A program made the translations under genes and the position numbers. From the NCBI RefSeq assembly GCF_017877055.1, contig NZ_JAGIPG010000001.1:558001-622000 (forward strand): a DNA stretch of 64,000 bases, read 5' to 3'. Below, one piece after another: positions 41,133-50,033 of this stretch. Source of the stretch: Neorhizobium galegae. GTDB lineage: Bacteria > Pseudomonadota > Alphaproteobacteria > Rhizobiales > Rhizobiaceae. The notes below the pieces were generated by a model. The model did not search any database. It was not told where the DNA came from and worked only from the letters and a program-made list of their open reading frames with translations. The stretch's first letter is position 1. Each line of letters opens with the position of its first letter.

Positions 41133-41457
41133 TTAACATGGAGGAGCCGAAATAGCAAGGAATTTCGCGGGGGGCGGGGAGGTTGGCGAGGGGAGGCGAA
41201 GCTCCCGGTGTGAGCGATTTCCGTCGGTGGGGATGGACGGCCATCGCGTGTGTGGCCCGGCATGCCAAATGCGATTGCCAGCGCCTGCGGGATAGCCGCA
41301 AGCACAAGGTGAGACGAATGGCTTAACCGTACCTGGACCGGGGTGAACGAATCGCGATTGCATCACCATATAAACCAAGCCGGACCCTTGAAGCTGCAAA
41401 AGCCGCAAGCGCATGCTAAGTTGGGGGTGACGAGGGTTATTGTAGGAGTCGCAGTAG
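41133..41457. other. Intergenic region between TetR operator and the BacA-like ABC gene
   Basis: About 325 bp with no credible gene; frames here are short and lack ribosome sites. It should hold the plus-strand promoter of the gene at 41458, whose ribosome site is TAGGAG about 11 bases upstream. I could not assign a -35/-10 pair with confidence. Confidence 0.5.
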
Positions 41458-43236
41458 ATGTCGCAGAATTCCGAAGGCGTAGCACCGGCCTTCGAGCTTT
41501 CCCTGGGGGGCCAGCTCCGCATGATGGGCAAGGCTTTCTGGAATGCGCCGGTGCGCAACCGCGTCCTGGTCCTGACGGTCGCGCTGCTCGTCGTCATCTT
41601 CGCAACGACTTATGCGACATACCGGCTGAACGAGTGGAATGGGCCGTTCTACGACGCGCTTGAACGCCGCGACATGCCTGAATTTCTGAACCAGCTCGTC
41701 GTCTTTGGCGTCATCGCCTTTTCGCTGACGCTGCTCAACGTCGTCCAGCAGTGGCTCAATCAGATCACCGCCCTGCGGATGCGCGAGGGACTGGCGCGCG
41801 ATCTCGCCGATGTCTGGCTCAAGCCCGGCCGGGCGCTCAAGCTCGTCGGTGCAGGCTCGATCGCCAGCAATCCCGACCAGCGGCTGCACGAGGACACGCG
41901 GATCCTGGCGGAAAACACCACGGCGCTGGCGATCGGGCTCGTCAACTCGACGATCCTGCTCGGGAGCTTCATCGGCGTGCTCTGGGCGATCTCGTCCGAT
42001 TTCGTTTTTCATTTCGGCGACCGCACCATTTCGATCCCCGGCTATATGGTGTGGACGACGATCCTCTATGCGCTTCTGGGCTCGGTGCTCAGCAACGTGG
42101 TCGGCAACCTGCTGCCGCGGCTCAACGCCGAGCGCTACGCCCGTGAAGCGGACCTGCGCTCGGCCCTGGTTCGCGCCAACGAGAACCTGAAGCCGATCAC
42201 GCTGGCACGCGGCGAGGCAAGCGAGCGCGACCGGGTGCATTTCGCGATCGACGGGGTGCTCGGCATGCTGCGCAAGCTCGCCTGGGCGCTCGCCAACCTC
42301 ACCTGGGTATCGGCGGGATTCGGCTGGCTGGCGCTGGTAGCGCCGATCATCATCGCGTCGCCGATGTATTTTTCAGGCGATCTTTCCTTCGGTGGACTGA
42401 TGATGGCGGTTGGCGCCTTCAACCAGGTCAACCAGGCGCTCCGCTGGTATGTCGTCAATTTCAGCGTCATCGCCGACTGGCGGGCGACGCTGAACCGCGT
42501 CTCGTCCTTCCGCAATGCGCTGCTCGCCATGGATACACCGGCCAAGGAGGGCGAGGTGATCACCTATCGCGAGGCGCGCCAGGGAGAGGGCATCAGCGTT
42601 TGCGGTCTCATGGTCTACGGCGCGCCCGAGCAGGGCGAGGCGGGGCATGGGGTGCGCGTCGTCGAAGGCGATTGCGCCATCGAGCCGGGCGAGCGGGTGA
42701 TGATCAACGGCGATCCGGGCGCTGACCGGCATCTGTTCTTCCAGGCGCTGGCCGGCATCTGGCCCTGGGGGCGCGGCGAGATCGGCTTGCCGCCGACGGG
42801 CCGCATGATTCTGATGCCGCAGGACGGATACCTGCCGACGGCGACACTGCGCGAGGTGATGACCTATCCGGCCGGGCTGAGCGACATCGACGACAAGGCG
42901 CTGATCGAGGCCCTCGAAACGGTCGGACTCGGCCGTCTCGTGGGCAGGCTGGATGAGCTGGAGCGCTGGGACCGGCTGCTCGACAAGGACGAGGAGGCGG
43001 CGCTGTCGATCGCCAATGCGGTGCTGCGCAAGCCGGCCTGGCTGATCATGGACGACGTGCTGGAAGGACTGGAGCCGGAAACCCAGGAGCGGCTGTTGGG
43101 GGTGCTCAGCCGTCTTAAAGGCGTGACGCTCATCTATATCGGTCGTTCGGAAGAGTTCCGGAAGAAATTCTCGCCGCGGCTATTCCACCTGTCGCCGCTT
43201 CACGCGCATGCGCAGAAGACGAAAGAAGAGGCCTGA
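41458..43236 (+). CDS. BacA/SbmA/YddA-like ABC membrane protein with degenerate nucleotide-binding domain
   Basis: The 592-residue protein has the membrane domain of the SbmA/BacA-like group (PF06472 type): about six helices in residues 30-350, with NEWNGPFYDALERRDMPEF, NPDQRLHEDTR and LRWYVVNFSVIADWRATLNR. The C-terminal 200 residues are shaped like an ABC ATPase but key residues are lost. Walker A reads GDPGADRH (418-425; Lys to Arg, Ser/Thr to His), the signature region LLDKDEEAALSIANAVL lacks LSGGQ, and Walker B ends MDDV (catalytic Glu to Asp). ATP hydrolysis looks unlikely, so transport may be driven by proton motive force, as for SbmA/BacA. A DUF1003 gene begins one base after the stop. 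Confidence 0.85.
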   Translation: MSQNSEGVAPAFELSLGGQLRMMGKAFWNAPVRNRVLVLTVALLVVIFATTYATYRLNEWNGPFYDALERRDMPEFLNQLVVFGVIAFSLTLLNVVQQWLNQITALRMREGLARDLADVWLKPGRALKLVGAGSIASNPDQRLHEDTRILAENTTALAIGLVNSTILLGSFIGVLWAISSDFVFHFGDRTISIPGYMVWTTILYALLGSVLSNVVGNLLPRLNAERYAREADLRSALVRANENLKPITLARGEASERDRVHFAIDGVLGMLRKLAWALANLTWVSAGFGWLALVAPIIIASPMYFSGDLSFGGLMMAVGAFNQVNQALRWYVVNFSVIADWRATLNRVSSFRNALLAMDTPAKEGEVITYREARQGEGISVCGLMVYGAPEQGEAGHGVRVVEGDCAIEPGERVMINGDPGADRHLFFQALAGIWPWGRGEIGLPPTGRMILMPQDGYLPTATLREVMTYPAGLSDIDDKALIEALETVGLGRLVGRLDELERWDRLLDKDEEAALSIANAVLRKPAWLIMDDVLEGLEPETQERLLGVLSRLKGVTLIYIGRSEEFRKKFSPRLFHLSPLHAHAQKTKEEA

Positions 43237-43237
43237 C

Positions 43238-43960
43238 ATGGGCAGGCACATGACGTCCGCCAAGACCGGACAATGCATCGTCTGCGGCCGCACCTTTCCA
43301 CTCCCGAAAATGCACAGGACCGGATATCTGCGGCCGCATCTTGCCGAGATGATCGTCGAGGAGGTGAAGGACTGCGATGAGAACAGCCTGATCTGCGACG
43401 AGGACCTCGCCCGTTTCCGCCGCCGCTACGTGGAAAAGCTGCTGGACGAGGAGCGCGGTGAGCTTTCCGATCTCGACAGGCGCGTGCTCGACAGTTTCGA
43501 GAAGGGCGCCTCGACGGTGCAGAAGAGCGCTGCCGGCCTGCTCGAGAGCAACCCCACCTTCGGCGAGCGCGTGGCGGACAAGGTCGCCTCCTTCGGCGGC
43601 TCCTGGACCTTCATTCTGAGCTTTCTCGGCGTGCTGGTCGTGTGGATGGCGGTGAACGTCGTCGGCCTGTTCGCCGAGCCTTTCGACCCCTATCCGTTCA
43701 TCCTGCTCAACCTGGTACTCTCGTGCCTGGCGGCGCTGCAGGCACCGGTCATCATGATGAGCCAACGGCGGCAGGAGGAAAAGGACCGGATGCGCTCCGA
43801 GAACGACTACATGATAAACCTGCGCGCCGAACTGGAAATCCGCCAGCTCCATGAAAAGATCGACCACCAGATGGCGCATCAATGGGAGCGGCTGGCAGAA
43901 ATGCAGCAGATCCAGATCGAACTTCTGGAACGGCGCGGCGGCGGGCGGAGTTCGAACTAG
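43238..43960 (+). CDS. DUF1003 membrane protein with N-terminal Cys pair
   Basis: The ATG at 43238 lies one base after the preceding stop; an upstream in-frame start at 43208 would overlap that gene. The product is about 240 residues. It opens with QCIVCGRTFPLPKMHRTGYL, a CxxC segment that could bind zinc, then a helical linker, then DUF1003: two helices (FILSFLGVLVVWMAVNVVGL and PFILLNLVLSCLAALQAPVI) with MMSQRRQEEKDRMRSENDY. The C-terminal 50 residues look coiled-coil. Function is unknown. Tight coupling to the degenerate ABC protein suggests a joint membrane role. Confidence 0.85.
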   Translation: MGRHMTSAKTGQCIVCGRTFPLPKMHRTGYLRPHLAEMIVEEVKDCDENSLICDEDLARFRRRYVEKLLDEERGELSDLDRRVLDSFEKGASTVQKSAAGLLESNPTFGERVADKVASFGGSWTFILSFLGVLVVWMAVNVVGLFAEPFDPYPFILLNLVLSCLAALQAPVIMMSQRRQEEKDRMRSENDYMINLRAELEIRQLHEKIDHQMAHQWERLAEMQQIQIELLERRGGGRSSN

Positions 43961-44126
43961 GTCCGCCCCACGGCCGACGAGGACGGCTGCAGCGCCGGCG
44001 GCAACTTTGGCGGAATTCCCCGGCTTTTTGAGTGTTTGCTGCACCTATTCTTAAAGGGCTGCGTGCTAAACGGATTTTCGCCGCTGGTTGAAGCATCTGC
44101 GGTCCCCATCTCTTTAGGATTCACAG

Positions 44127-44624
44127 ATGAAAAAAGCTCTCCTGATTGCCATGCTCGTTATGGCCGCTCCCATGCTGGCTGAGGCAAAAACACTCAAGTT
44201 CCCGAGCGACGCTCCGATCGCCAGCATCAAGATCCCCGACAGCTGGAACCCGAAGGAAACCGACACCGGCGTCGATGCCACGTCGAGCGACGATGCCGTC
44301 TATCTTTCCGCCGATGTCGCGGAGCTGAAGTCGATGGACAAGACCGTTTCGGATGCCATCGACTTCCTGAAGGAGGTTGGCGTCACCGTCGATCCCAAGA
44401 CGCTGAAGGAAACTCCGGTCGAGGAGTTCAACGGCATGCAGATGACCACGCTCGATTGGGACGGCAAGGACGAGAGCGGTCCGGTGAGCGTCGGGCTTGC
44501 ACTGATCCAGACGTCGCCGACCAAGGGCCTCGTCGTCACCTATTGGGGAACCAAGGGCGACGAGGAAAAGCACCAGAAGGAACTGGTCGACATCCTGTTG
44601 TCGATCAAGCCGATCGTAAAGTGA
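44127..44624 (+). CDS. Secreted protein of unknown function
   Basis: The 165-residue product has a clear Sec signal peptide (MKKALLIAMLVMAAPMLAEA, cleavage expected after AEA). The mature part is acidic/lysine-rich with an alternating pattern (FPSDAPIASIKIPDSWNPKE, TTLDWDGKDE, LVVTYWGTKGDEE) suggesting a small beta-sandwich. No Cys or catalytic motif is seen. It is transcribed alone, convergent with the minus-strand hydrolase. I do not recognise the family. Confidence 0.75.
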   Translation: MKKALLIAMLVMAAPMLAEAKTLKFPSDAPIASIKIPDSWNPKETDTGVDATSSDDAVYLSADVAELKSMDKTVSDAIDFLKEVGVTVDPKTLKETPVEEFNGMQMTTLDWDGKDESGPVSVGLALIQTSPTKGLVVTYWGTKGDEEKHQKELVDILLSIKPIVK

Positions 44625-44691
44625 TACCGGGTGCGGCGGCGGTTGTTTCCGCCGCCGCTTTCGATGTCGCCGGACCGACCGGGTCGAAAAG

Positions 44692-45402
44692 TCAGCCGAT
44701 GAAATCGCTGATGATGCGGGCGACCTCCTCCGGCATTTCGAGCTGCAGCACGTGGCCGCTCGGCACTTCCATCGACGCCCATGACGGATCGGCGCCAACC
44801 CTGGCGTAGATGCCCGAGAAGATGTTCGACTGGTCGATATTGGCCGAGACGTAAAGCCTTTTCGTGATCTTCCGATAGTCACCCGACAGCTTGATCTTCT
44901 GGATCAACGTCGCGAACGGCTGCGGCGAGCGGCTGGCCATGTAGTGGCGCAGATGTTCCGGCACGCGGGTCGCGTGACGGGCAGGGGGCGGCACGGCGAC
45001 GCCGCCGAGCTCGCCGGCCATGGCGAGGTTGGCCACCGCCACTTCCGGACCGAGCAGATCGAGCGCCGACTGGCCGTTTTCCGGCAGGAAGGCGTCGAGA
45101 TAGATCAGCGTGCGGATGCGGGCTGCGAACTTATCGGCGACACCTGTGATCACCATGCCGCCATAGGAATGGCCGACGAGGTCGAATTCCTCCAGGCCTT
45201 CCGCGTCGATAAGGCCGCAGACATCGCCGATATGGATGTCGAGATTGATGGCGCCCGAAAAGAGGTGGCTGCGTTCGCCGAGCCCGGTGAGGCTCGGCAC
45301 GAAGACCTGATGGCCCATGCTCCGAAGACTATCGGCGACCGGCGTCCAGCTGGCGCTCGAACCCCAGGCACCCTGTACCAATACGATCTTGCGGCTGGTC
45401 AT
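44692..45402 (-). CDS. Alpha/beta hydrolase (esterase-like)
   Basis: ATG 45402, preceded by GGGAGGGG, gives 236 residues. The start reads IVLVQGAWGSSASW (oxyanion loop), the nucleophile elbow is LVGHSYGGMVITG, the acid is probably in the region after RKITKRLYVSANID, and the base is in VPSGHVLQLEMPEE. This matches the AB-hydrolase-6/pyrethroid-hydrolase type group. The open frame continues upstream to 45879 through low-quality sequence, which I reject. No neighbour explains the substrate. Confidence 0.85.
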   Translation of the reverse strand: MTSRKIVLVQGAWGSSASWTPVADSLRSMGHQVFVPSLTGLGERSHLFSGAINLDIHIGDVCGLIDAEGLEEFDLVGHSYGGMVITGVADKFAARIRTLIYLDAFLPENGQSALDLLGPEVAVANLAMAGELGGVAVPPPARHATRVPEHLRHYMASRSPQPFATLIQKIKLSGDYRKITKRLYVSANIDQSNIFSGIYARVGADPSWASMEVPSGHVLQLEMPEEVARIISDFIG

Positions 45403-45521
45403 CCGTCCCCTCCCTAGACACCTGAACGATGCGGGTTGTTTCCCATCCGTTCCGGATGAAGTCAATGCGACAGGAGAGGGGACAAGCCTATTGCGACGTG
45501 GCCGTCCGGCGTCTGTCCCGA

Positions 45522-46574
45522 TCAGGACGGCCAGGTCAGACCGAAGACGCGGAGCCAATTGTCGAACGCGAATTTCCTTAACGTCGGCTCGTCGAATCCG
45601 GCCTTGCGCATGGCATCGAAGAGATGCGGCAGGCCGCTCGCGTCCCTGATGTGGCGGGATATGACGGTACCGTCGAAGTCCGAGCCGAGGGCGACCCTGT
45701 CCGCCCCCATGCGGTCGATGAGATATTCGATGTGGCGGACTACCATATCGAGCGGCGTATCCGCGTCGAGATGGGCGTCGGCGCGGATGTCGTAGACGGC
45801 GAGGTTGAAGCCGATCACCCCGTCGGTATCGCGAATGGCGTCGAGCTGCCGGTCGGTAAGGTTGCGAGTCGAGGGGCACAGCGCATGGGCGCAGGCATGG
45901 GTGGCGACGAGCGGGGCGGAGCTCAGTGCCGCCACGTCCCAGAAGCCGCGCTCGTTCAGATGCGAGAGGTCGATCATGACGCCCAGCGCATTGCAGCTCT
46001 TCACCAGGCTCCTGCCGGCATCGGTCAATCCGGGGCCGGTATCCGGCGAACGCGGATAGGCGAAGGGTACGCCGTAGCCAAAAATGTTCGGGCGGCTCCA
46101 GACCGGGCCGAGAGATCGGAGGCCTGCTGCGTGAAGGACGTGCAGATAGTCGAGATCGGGACCGATTGCCTCTGCGCCCTCCATGTGAAGCACGACGGCA
46201 AAGGCGGAGGAGGCCCGGGCGGTGTTGATGTCATCGACGCTGGTCGCGAGTCGCATCCGGCCGTCCGAGCGCCGGATCAATCCGTTCATCGCGTGAAGCT
46301 GGGCGTCGATCAGCCGGCGGGCATAATCCTCGTTCAGAGCCTCGGCATAACGAACCTCGTATCCATCGCTGGTCTGCGTCAGATCGTTTTCCGGCTTGTG
46401 CTCGGGATACGCATACAGGGCGAAAAGCCCGCCGACGAGATGTCCCTCGATTGCGCGGGGAAGATCGAGATGCCCCGCCTCGGAACGGGCCAGGAAATCC
46501 CGGCCGCCGGGTTTGTAGTCCGATATGTACTGGACCGCGTCATTGTGTCCGTCGAAGACTTCGATGCCGTTCAT
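45522..46574 (-). CDS. Membrane dipeptidase-like peptidase M19
   Basis: From ATG 46574 (AAGGA upstream) the product has 350 residues. The dizinc ligands of the M19 renal-dipeptidase family are visible in order: DGHNDAVQ at residues 8-15, HMEGAEAIG, DLSHLNERGFWD, ATHACAHALCPSTRNLTD and LGSDFDG. The family cleaves dipeptides, including D-amino-acid ones. No signal peptide is present, so it is cytoplasmic. The frame extends upstream to 46847 without support. Confidence 0.92.
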   Translation of the reverse strand: MNGIEVFDGHNDAVQYISDYKPGGRDFLARSEAGHLDLPRAIEGHLVGGLFALYAYPEHKPENDLTQTSDGYEVRYAEALNEDYARRLIDAQLHAMNGLIRRSDGRMRLATSVDDINTARASSAFAVVLHMEGAEAIGPDLDYLHVLHAAGLRSLGPVWSRPNIFGYGVPFAYPRSPDTGPGLTDAGRSLVKSCNALGVMIDLSHLNERGFWDVAALSSAPLVATHACAHALCPSTRNLTDRQLDAIRDTDGVIGFNLAVYDIRADAHLDADTPLDMVVRHIEYLIDRMGADRVALGSDFDGTVISRHIRDASGLPHLFDAMRKAGFDEPTLRKFAFDNWLRVFGLTWPS

Positions 46575-46692
46575 GCGAATTCGATCCTTAAGTGGAGGCG
46601 CCGGCGCATCCGGCCCGTTGCAGTCGCCTGACGACGGCTCATCCCACAATTGGGTTAGAAGCTTATGACGGTGGTTACGTCGTTGGGGCTGC

Positions 46693-48792
46693 CTACCGCC
46701 ACATGCCGCGCATGCGAGCGGTGACGTCGATGCGGACCTGGTGGCGGGCCTGGCGTTCGGCGTCGGACATCGGCGCCACAACCGGCCAGGCGGCGGTTTC
46801 GAAGAATTGCAGCAGGGTCGCCGGGATGAAGCGGGTGCGGGCAGCATAGACGTGGCGGTCGCCCTGCGAGGCCTGGCCGTGCACGAAGAAACGCTGCGGC
46901 GTCATCAGGTGCAGGTGGTCCTTCGCCCGCGTCATCGCGACGTAGAGGAGGCGGCGTTCCTCCTCGATCTCGGCGGTCGAACCGACGCCGAGGTCGGACG
47001 GGATACAGCCGTCGACGCAGTTCAAGAGGAAGACAGAGCGCCATTCCTGGCCCTTCGACGAATGGATGGTCGAGAGGATGAGATAGTCCTCGTCGAGCAG
47101 AGGCGTGCCGGATTCGGCGCTGGTCGCGTCCGGCGGATCGAGCGTCAGCTCGGTGAGGAAACGTTCGCGCGACGTATAACCGGAGGCGATCTGTTCGAGC
47201 TGCAGCAGGTCGGCCTTGCGGGTTTCGGCATCCTCGTGGATGCGGGCAAGATGCGGCTCGTACCACTGGCGGGCAAGGCCGATTTCGGAGGGCCAGCCTT
47301 TGCCCCTGCGGACGGCTGCGAGCATGTCGACAAAAGCCGGCCAGTCCGCGCCGGAGCGTGGTGGGGCAGGGATTTCCTGCAGCGCCGCCAGCGGCTCGGG
47401 ATCGGCTGCGATCGCATCGAGGATCTTGCCGGCCGTCTGCGGGCCGATGCCGGGAAGAAGCTGCATCAGCCGGAAGCCGGCGACCCGGTCGCGCGGGTTC
47501 TGGGCGAAACGCAAGGCCGCCAGCATGTCCTTGACATGGGCGCTGTCGAGGAATTTCAGGCCGCCGAATTTCACGAAGGGGATATTGCGGCGGGTGAGCT
47601 CGACCTCGAGCGGGCCGGAGTGATGCGAGGAGCGGAACAGCACGGCCTGCTGTTTAAGCGTCATGCCGGTTTCGCGGTTTTCGAGGATCTTTTCGACGAT
47701 GTAATTGGCCTGCTCGGTCTCGTCCTTGACGGCGACGAGGCGGGGGCGCTCCTCCGACTGGCGGTCGGTCCACAGGTTCTTGGTGAAACGCTCACGGGCG
47801 AGATCGATGACGCCGTTGGCGGCGGCGAGGATCGTGTTGGTCGAGCGGTAGTTGCGGTCGAGCGTGACGATATTGGCCGGCGGATCGAAGGTGTTCGGGA
47901 AATCGAGGATGTTGCGGATCGTCGCGGCGCGGAAGGAATAAATCGACTGGGCGTCGTCGCCGACGACGGTCAGCCCGATGCCGCCGGGCTTCATCGCCAT
48001 CAGGATCGAGGATTGCAGGCGGTTGGTGTCCTGGTATTCGTCGACGAGGACATGGTCGAAACGGCCGCCGACATCCTGCGCAATCGCCGGTTCGCTCATC
48101 ATCTGCGCCCAGTAGAGCAGGAGATCGTCGTAATCCAGCACGTTCTGGGCCTGCTTGGCCTCGACATAGGAGGCGAACAGTTCGCGCAGCTGCGGCTCCC
48201 AGGCCGAGCACCAGGGGAAATGGAGTTTCAGCACCTCGTCGAGCGGCGTTTCCGAGTTCACGGCGCGGGAATAGATCTGCAGGCAGGTGCCCTTGGTCGG
48301 AAACCGGTTCTCGGTCTTCGAGAAGCCGAGCTCGTGGCGCATCAGGTTCATCAGGTCGGCGGAATCTTCCCGGTCGTGGATGGTGAAATCGTGGTCGAGA
48401 CCGATCTGGTCGGCGTGGAGGCGCAGCAGCCGGGCGCCGATGCCGTGGAATGTACCGGCCCAGGCGAGCGCATCGGTCATGATGCCGGCATTGGCCCCCA
48501 GGACCTGCGCGCAGATGCGCTCGACGCGGCGGCCCATTTCGGATGCGGCACGGCGGGAAAAGGTCATCAGCAGGATGCGGCGCGGATCGGCGCCCGAGAC
48601 GATCAGGTGGGCGACGCGGTGGGCAAGCGTATTGGTCTTGCCGGAACCGGCGCCGGCGATGACCAGAAGCGGACCGGCCGGGCCGCCGTTCGGCACGTCC
48701 GCGCCGTGCTCCACCGCGCGCCGCTGCGCGTCGTTCAGCTTTTCCAGATAAGCAACAGCCATGCCCGTTCCCGATGTGTTCGATTTAGCCAT
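46693..48792 (-). CDS. UvrD/Rep-family ATP-dependent DNA helicase
   Basis: This SF1A helicase has about 700 residues. Motif Q/I are LNDAQRRAVEHG and VIAGAGSGKTNTLAHR, motif Ia LMTFSRRAASEMGRR, motif II VLVDEYQDTN, motif III GDDAQSIYSFRAA, motif IV TLDRNYRST and motifs V/VI STIHSSKGQEWRSVFL and RRLLYVAMTRAKDHL. It resembles UvrD/PcrA, acting 3'-5' in repair and fork processing. It is somewhat shorter than canonical UvrD and may be a second helicase. Starts at 48819, 48792 and 48762 are all possible; none has a strong ribosome site. Confidence 0.9.
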   Translation of the reverse strand: MAKSNTSGTGMAVAYLEKLNDAQRRAVEHGADVPNGGPAGPLLVIAGAGSGKTNTLAHRVAHLIVSGADPRRILLMTFSRRAASEMGRRVERICAQVLGANAGIMTDALAWAGTFHGIGARLLRLHADQIGLDHDFTIHDREDSADLMNLMRHELGFSKTENRFPTKGTCLQIYSRAVNSETPLDEVLKLHFPWCSAWEPQLRELFASYVEAKQAQNVLDYDDLLLYWAQMMSEPAIAQDVGGRFDHVLVDEYQDTNRLQSSILMAMKPGGIGLTVVGDDAQSIYSFRAATIRNILDFPNTFDPPANIVTLDRNYRSTNTILAAANGVIDLARERFTKNLWTDRQSEERPRLVAVKDETEQANYIVEKILENRETGMTLKQQAVLFRSSHHSGPLEVELTRRNIPFVKFGGLKFLDSAHVKDMLAALRFAQNPRDRVAGFRLMQLLPGIGPQTAGKILDAIAADPEPLAALQEIPAPPRSGADWPAFVDMLAAVRRGKGWPSEIGLARQWYEPHLARIHEDAETRKADLLQLEQIASGYTSRERFLTELTLDPPDATSAESGTPLLDEDYLILSTIHSSKGQEWRSVFLLNCVDGCIPSDLGVGSTAEIEEERRLLYVAMTRAKDHLHLMTPQRFFVHGQASQGDRHVYAARTRFIPATLLQFFETAAWPVVAPMSDAERQARHQVRIDVTARMRGMWR

Positions 48793-48890
48793 AGCTGATT
48801 CGTGGGCCGCCGCCTGCATCCACTGTCATGGCATCGACCCATCTGGAATGCGGCCATTTGGCCATCACGGATTTGGGAACGAACCTTAAC

Positions 48891-48919
48891 TTGACCTCTT
48901 AAGTCCTCTTTGTCTAAGA
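48891..48919 (+). promoter_or_regulatory. Candidate promoter of the iron ABC transporter
   Basis: TTGACC (48891-48896) and CTAAGA (48914-48919) are separated by 17 bp, 28 bp before the TTG start of the binding-protein gene. No convincing RirA, Irr or Fur box was spotted nearby. Confidence 0.45.
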
Positions 48920-48947
48920 GACGCCTTGTCAAATTTTGGAGGCGATC

Positions 48948-49961
48948 TTGAAAACTTCATTCACTCTGGCTGCGGGCGTTGCCCTGGCCTTTTCCGTTCT
49001 TACCCTTTCCTCGCCGGCTTCGGCGCAGGTGGCCGACAGCCTCACCATCTACAATGCCCAGCACGAAGGGCTGACCAAGGAATGGGCGAAGGCCTTCACG
49101 GAAGAGACCGGCATCGCGGTCACCATCCGCCAGGGCAGCGATCTCGAAATCGCCAACCAGATCGTCCAGGAAGGCGCCAATTCGCCGGCCGACGTGTTCC
49201 TGACCGAAAATTCGCCGGCCATGGTGCTGGTCGACGGCAAGGGCCTGTTCGCGCCGGTCGACAAGGCGACGCTCGATCAGGTTCTGCCGGGTTTCCATCC
49301 GGCCAACGGCAACTGGGTCGGCATCGCTGCCCGCTCGACCGTTTTTGTCTATGACAAGACCAAGCTGACGGAAGACAAGCTGCCGAAGTCGATGCTCGAC
49401 CTTGCCAAGCCGGAATGGAAGGGCCGCTGGACGGCATCGCCGTCGGGCGCCGACTTCCAGGCGATCGTCGGTGCGCTGCTGCAGCTCAAGGGCGAAGAAG
49501 CGACCGCAGCCTGGCTGAAGGGCATGAAGGAAAACGCCACCCCGATCCGCGGCAATTCGAATGCGATGAAGGCCGTCAATGCCGGCCAGTTCGAAGGCGC
49601 GCTGATCTATCACTACTACTATTTCGGCGATGTCGCGAAGACCGGCGAAAATACCAAGAACATCGGCATGCATTATTTCAAGAACCAGGATCCGGGCGCC
49701 TTCGTATCGATCTCGGGCGGCGGCGTCCTCGCCTCCTCCAAGCACAAGGAACAGGCGCAGGCCTTCCTGAAGTGGGTCACCGGCAAGGGCGGCCAGAAGA
49801 TCCTGCGCGACGGCACCGCCTTTGAATATGCCGTCGGCAAGGGCGAGGCCTCGAACAAGATGCTGACCCCGATCGCCGACTTGGCAGCCCCGAAGGTCGA
49901 GCCCTCGACCCTCAACAATGCCAAGGTCACCGACATGATGACCGCCGCCGGCCTGCTCTAA
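48948..49961 (+). CDS. Iron(III) ABC transporter periplasmic binding protein
   Basis: The start is TTG at 48948, six bases after GGAGG; an in-frame TTG at 48936 overlaps that site. A signal peptide ends near SSPASAQ. The mature domain opens LTIYNAQHEGLTKEWAKAF, the FbpA/FutA-type strand, and later IYHYYYFGDV supplies the Tyr cluster expected to bind ferric ion. LTENSPAMVLVDGKGL and GGGVLASSKHKEQAQAF are also typical. Periplasmic iron capture for the permease and ATPase downstream is the expected role. Confidence 0.9.
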   Translation: MKTSFTLAAGVALAFSVLTLSSPASAQVADSLTIYNAQHEGLTKEWAKAFTEETGIAVTIRQGSDLEIANQIVQEGANSPADVFLTENSPAMVLVDGKGLFAPVDKATLDQVLPGFHPANGNWVGIAARSTVFVYDKTKLTEDKLPKSMLDLAKPEWKGRWTASPSGADFQAIVGALLQLKGEEATAAWLKGMKENATPIRGNSNAMKAVNAGQFEGALIYHYYYFGDVAKTGENTKNIGMHYFKNQDPGAFVSISGGGVLASSKHKEQAQAFLKWVTGKGGQKILRDGTAFEYAVGKGEASNKMLTPIADLAAPKVEPSTLNNAKVTDMMTAAGLL

Positions 49962-49985
49962 AAAGCGGCCAATAACAGTTGCATG

Positions 49986-50020
49986 GAGACATCGCAGGGC
50001 GTACCTGCGATGTCTCATCT
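49986..50020 (+). promoter_or_regulatory. Perfect 13-bp hairpin between binding protein and permease genes
   Basis: GAGACATCGCAGG (49986-49998) and CCTGCGATGTCTC (50004-50016) form a perfect stem with a 5-nt loop, followed by ATCTTTT. It resembles a partial terminator or 3'-end stabiliser, which would keep the binding protein more abundant than the membrane parts. Confidence 0.75.
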
Positions 50021-50033
50021 TTTCGGACCGGCA

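Noticed and set aside
45403-45879. Upstream extension of the alpha/beta hydrolase frame
   Set aside because: It overlaps the M19 peptidase gene, is Arg/Pro-rich and lies before a strong ribosome site at the real start.
48836-48947. Possible Fur/RirA/Irr box before the iron transporter
   Set aside because: No sequence there fits TGA-N9-TCA or the Irr element well enough to report.
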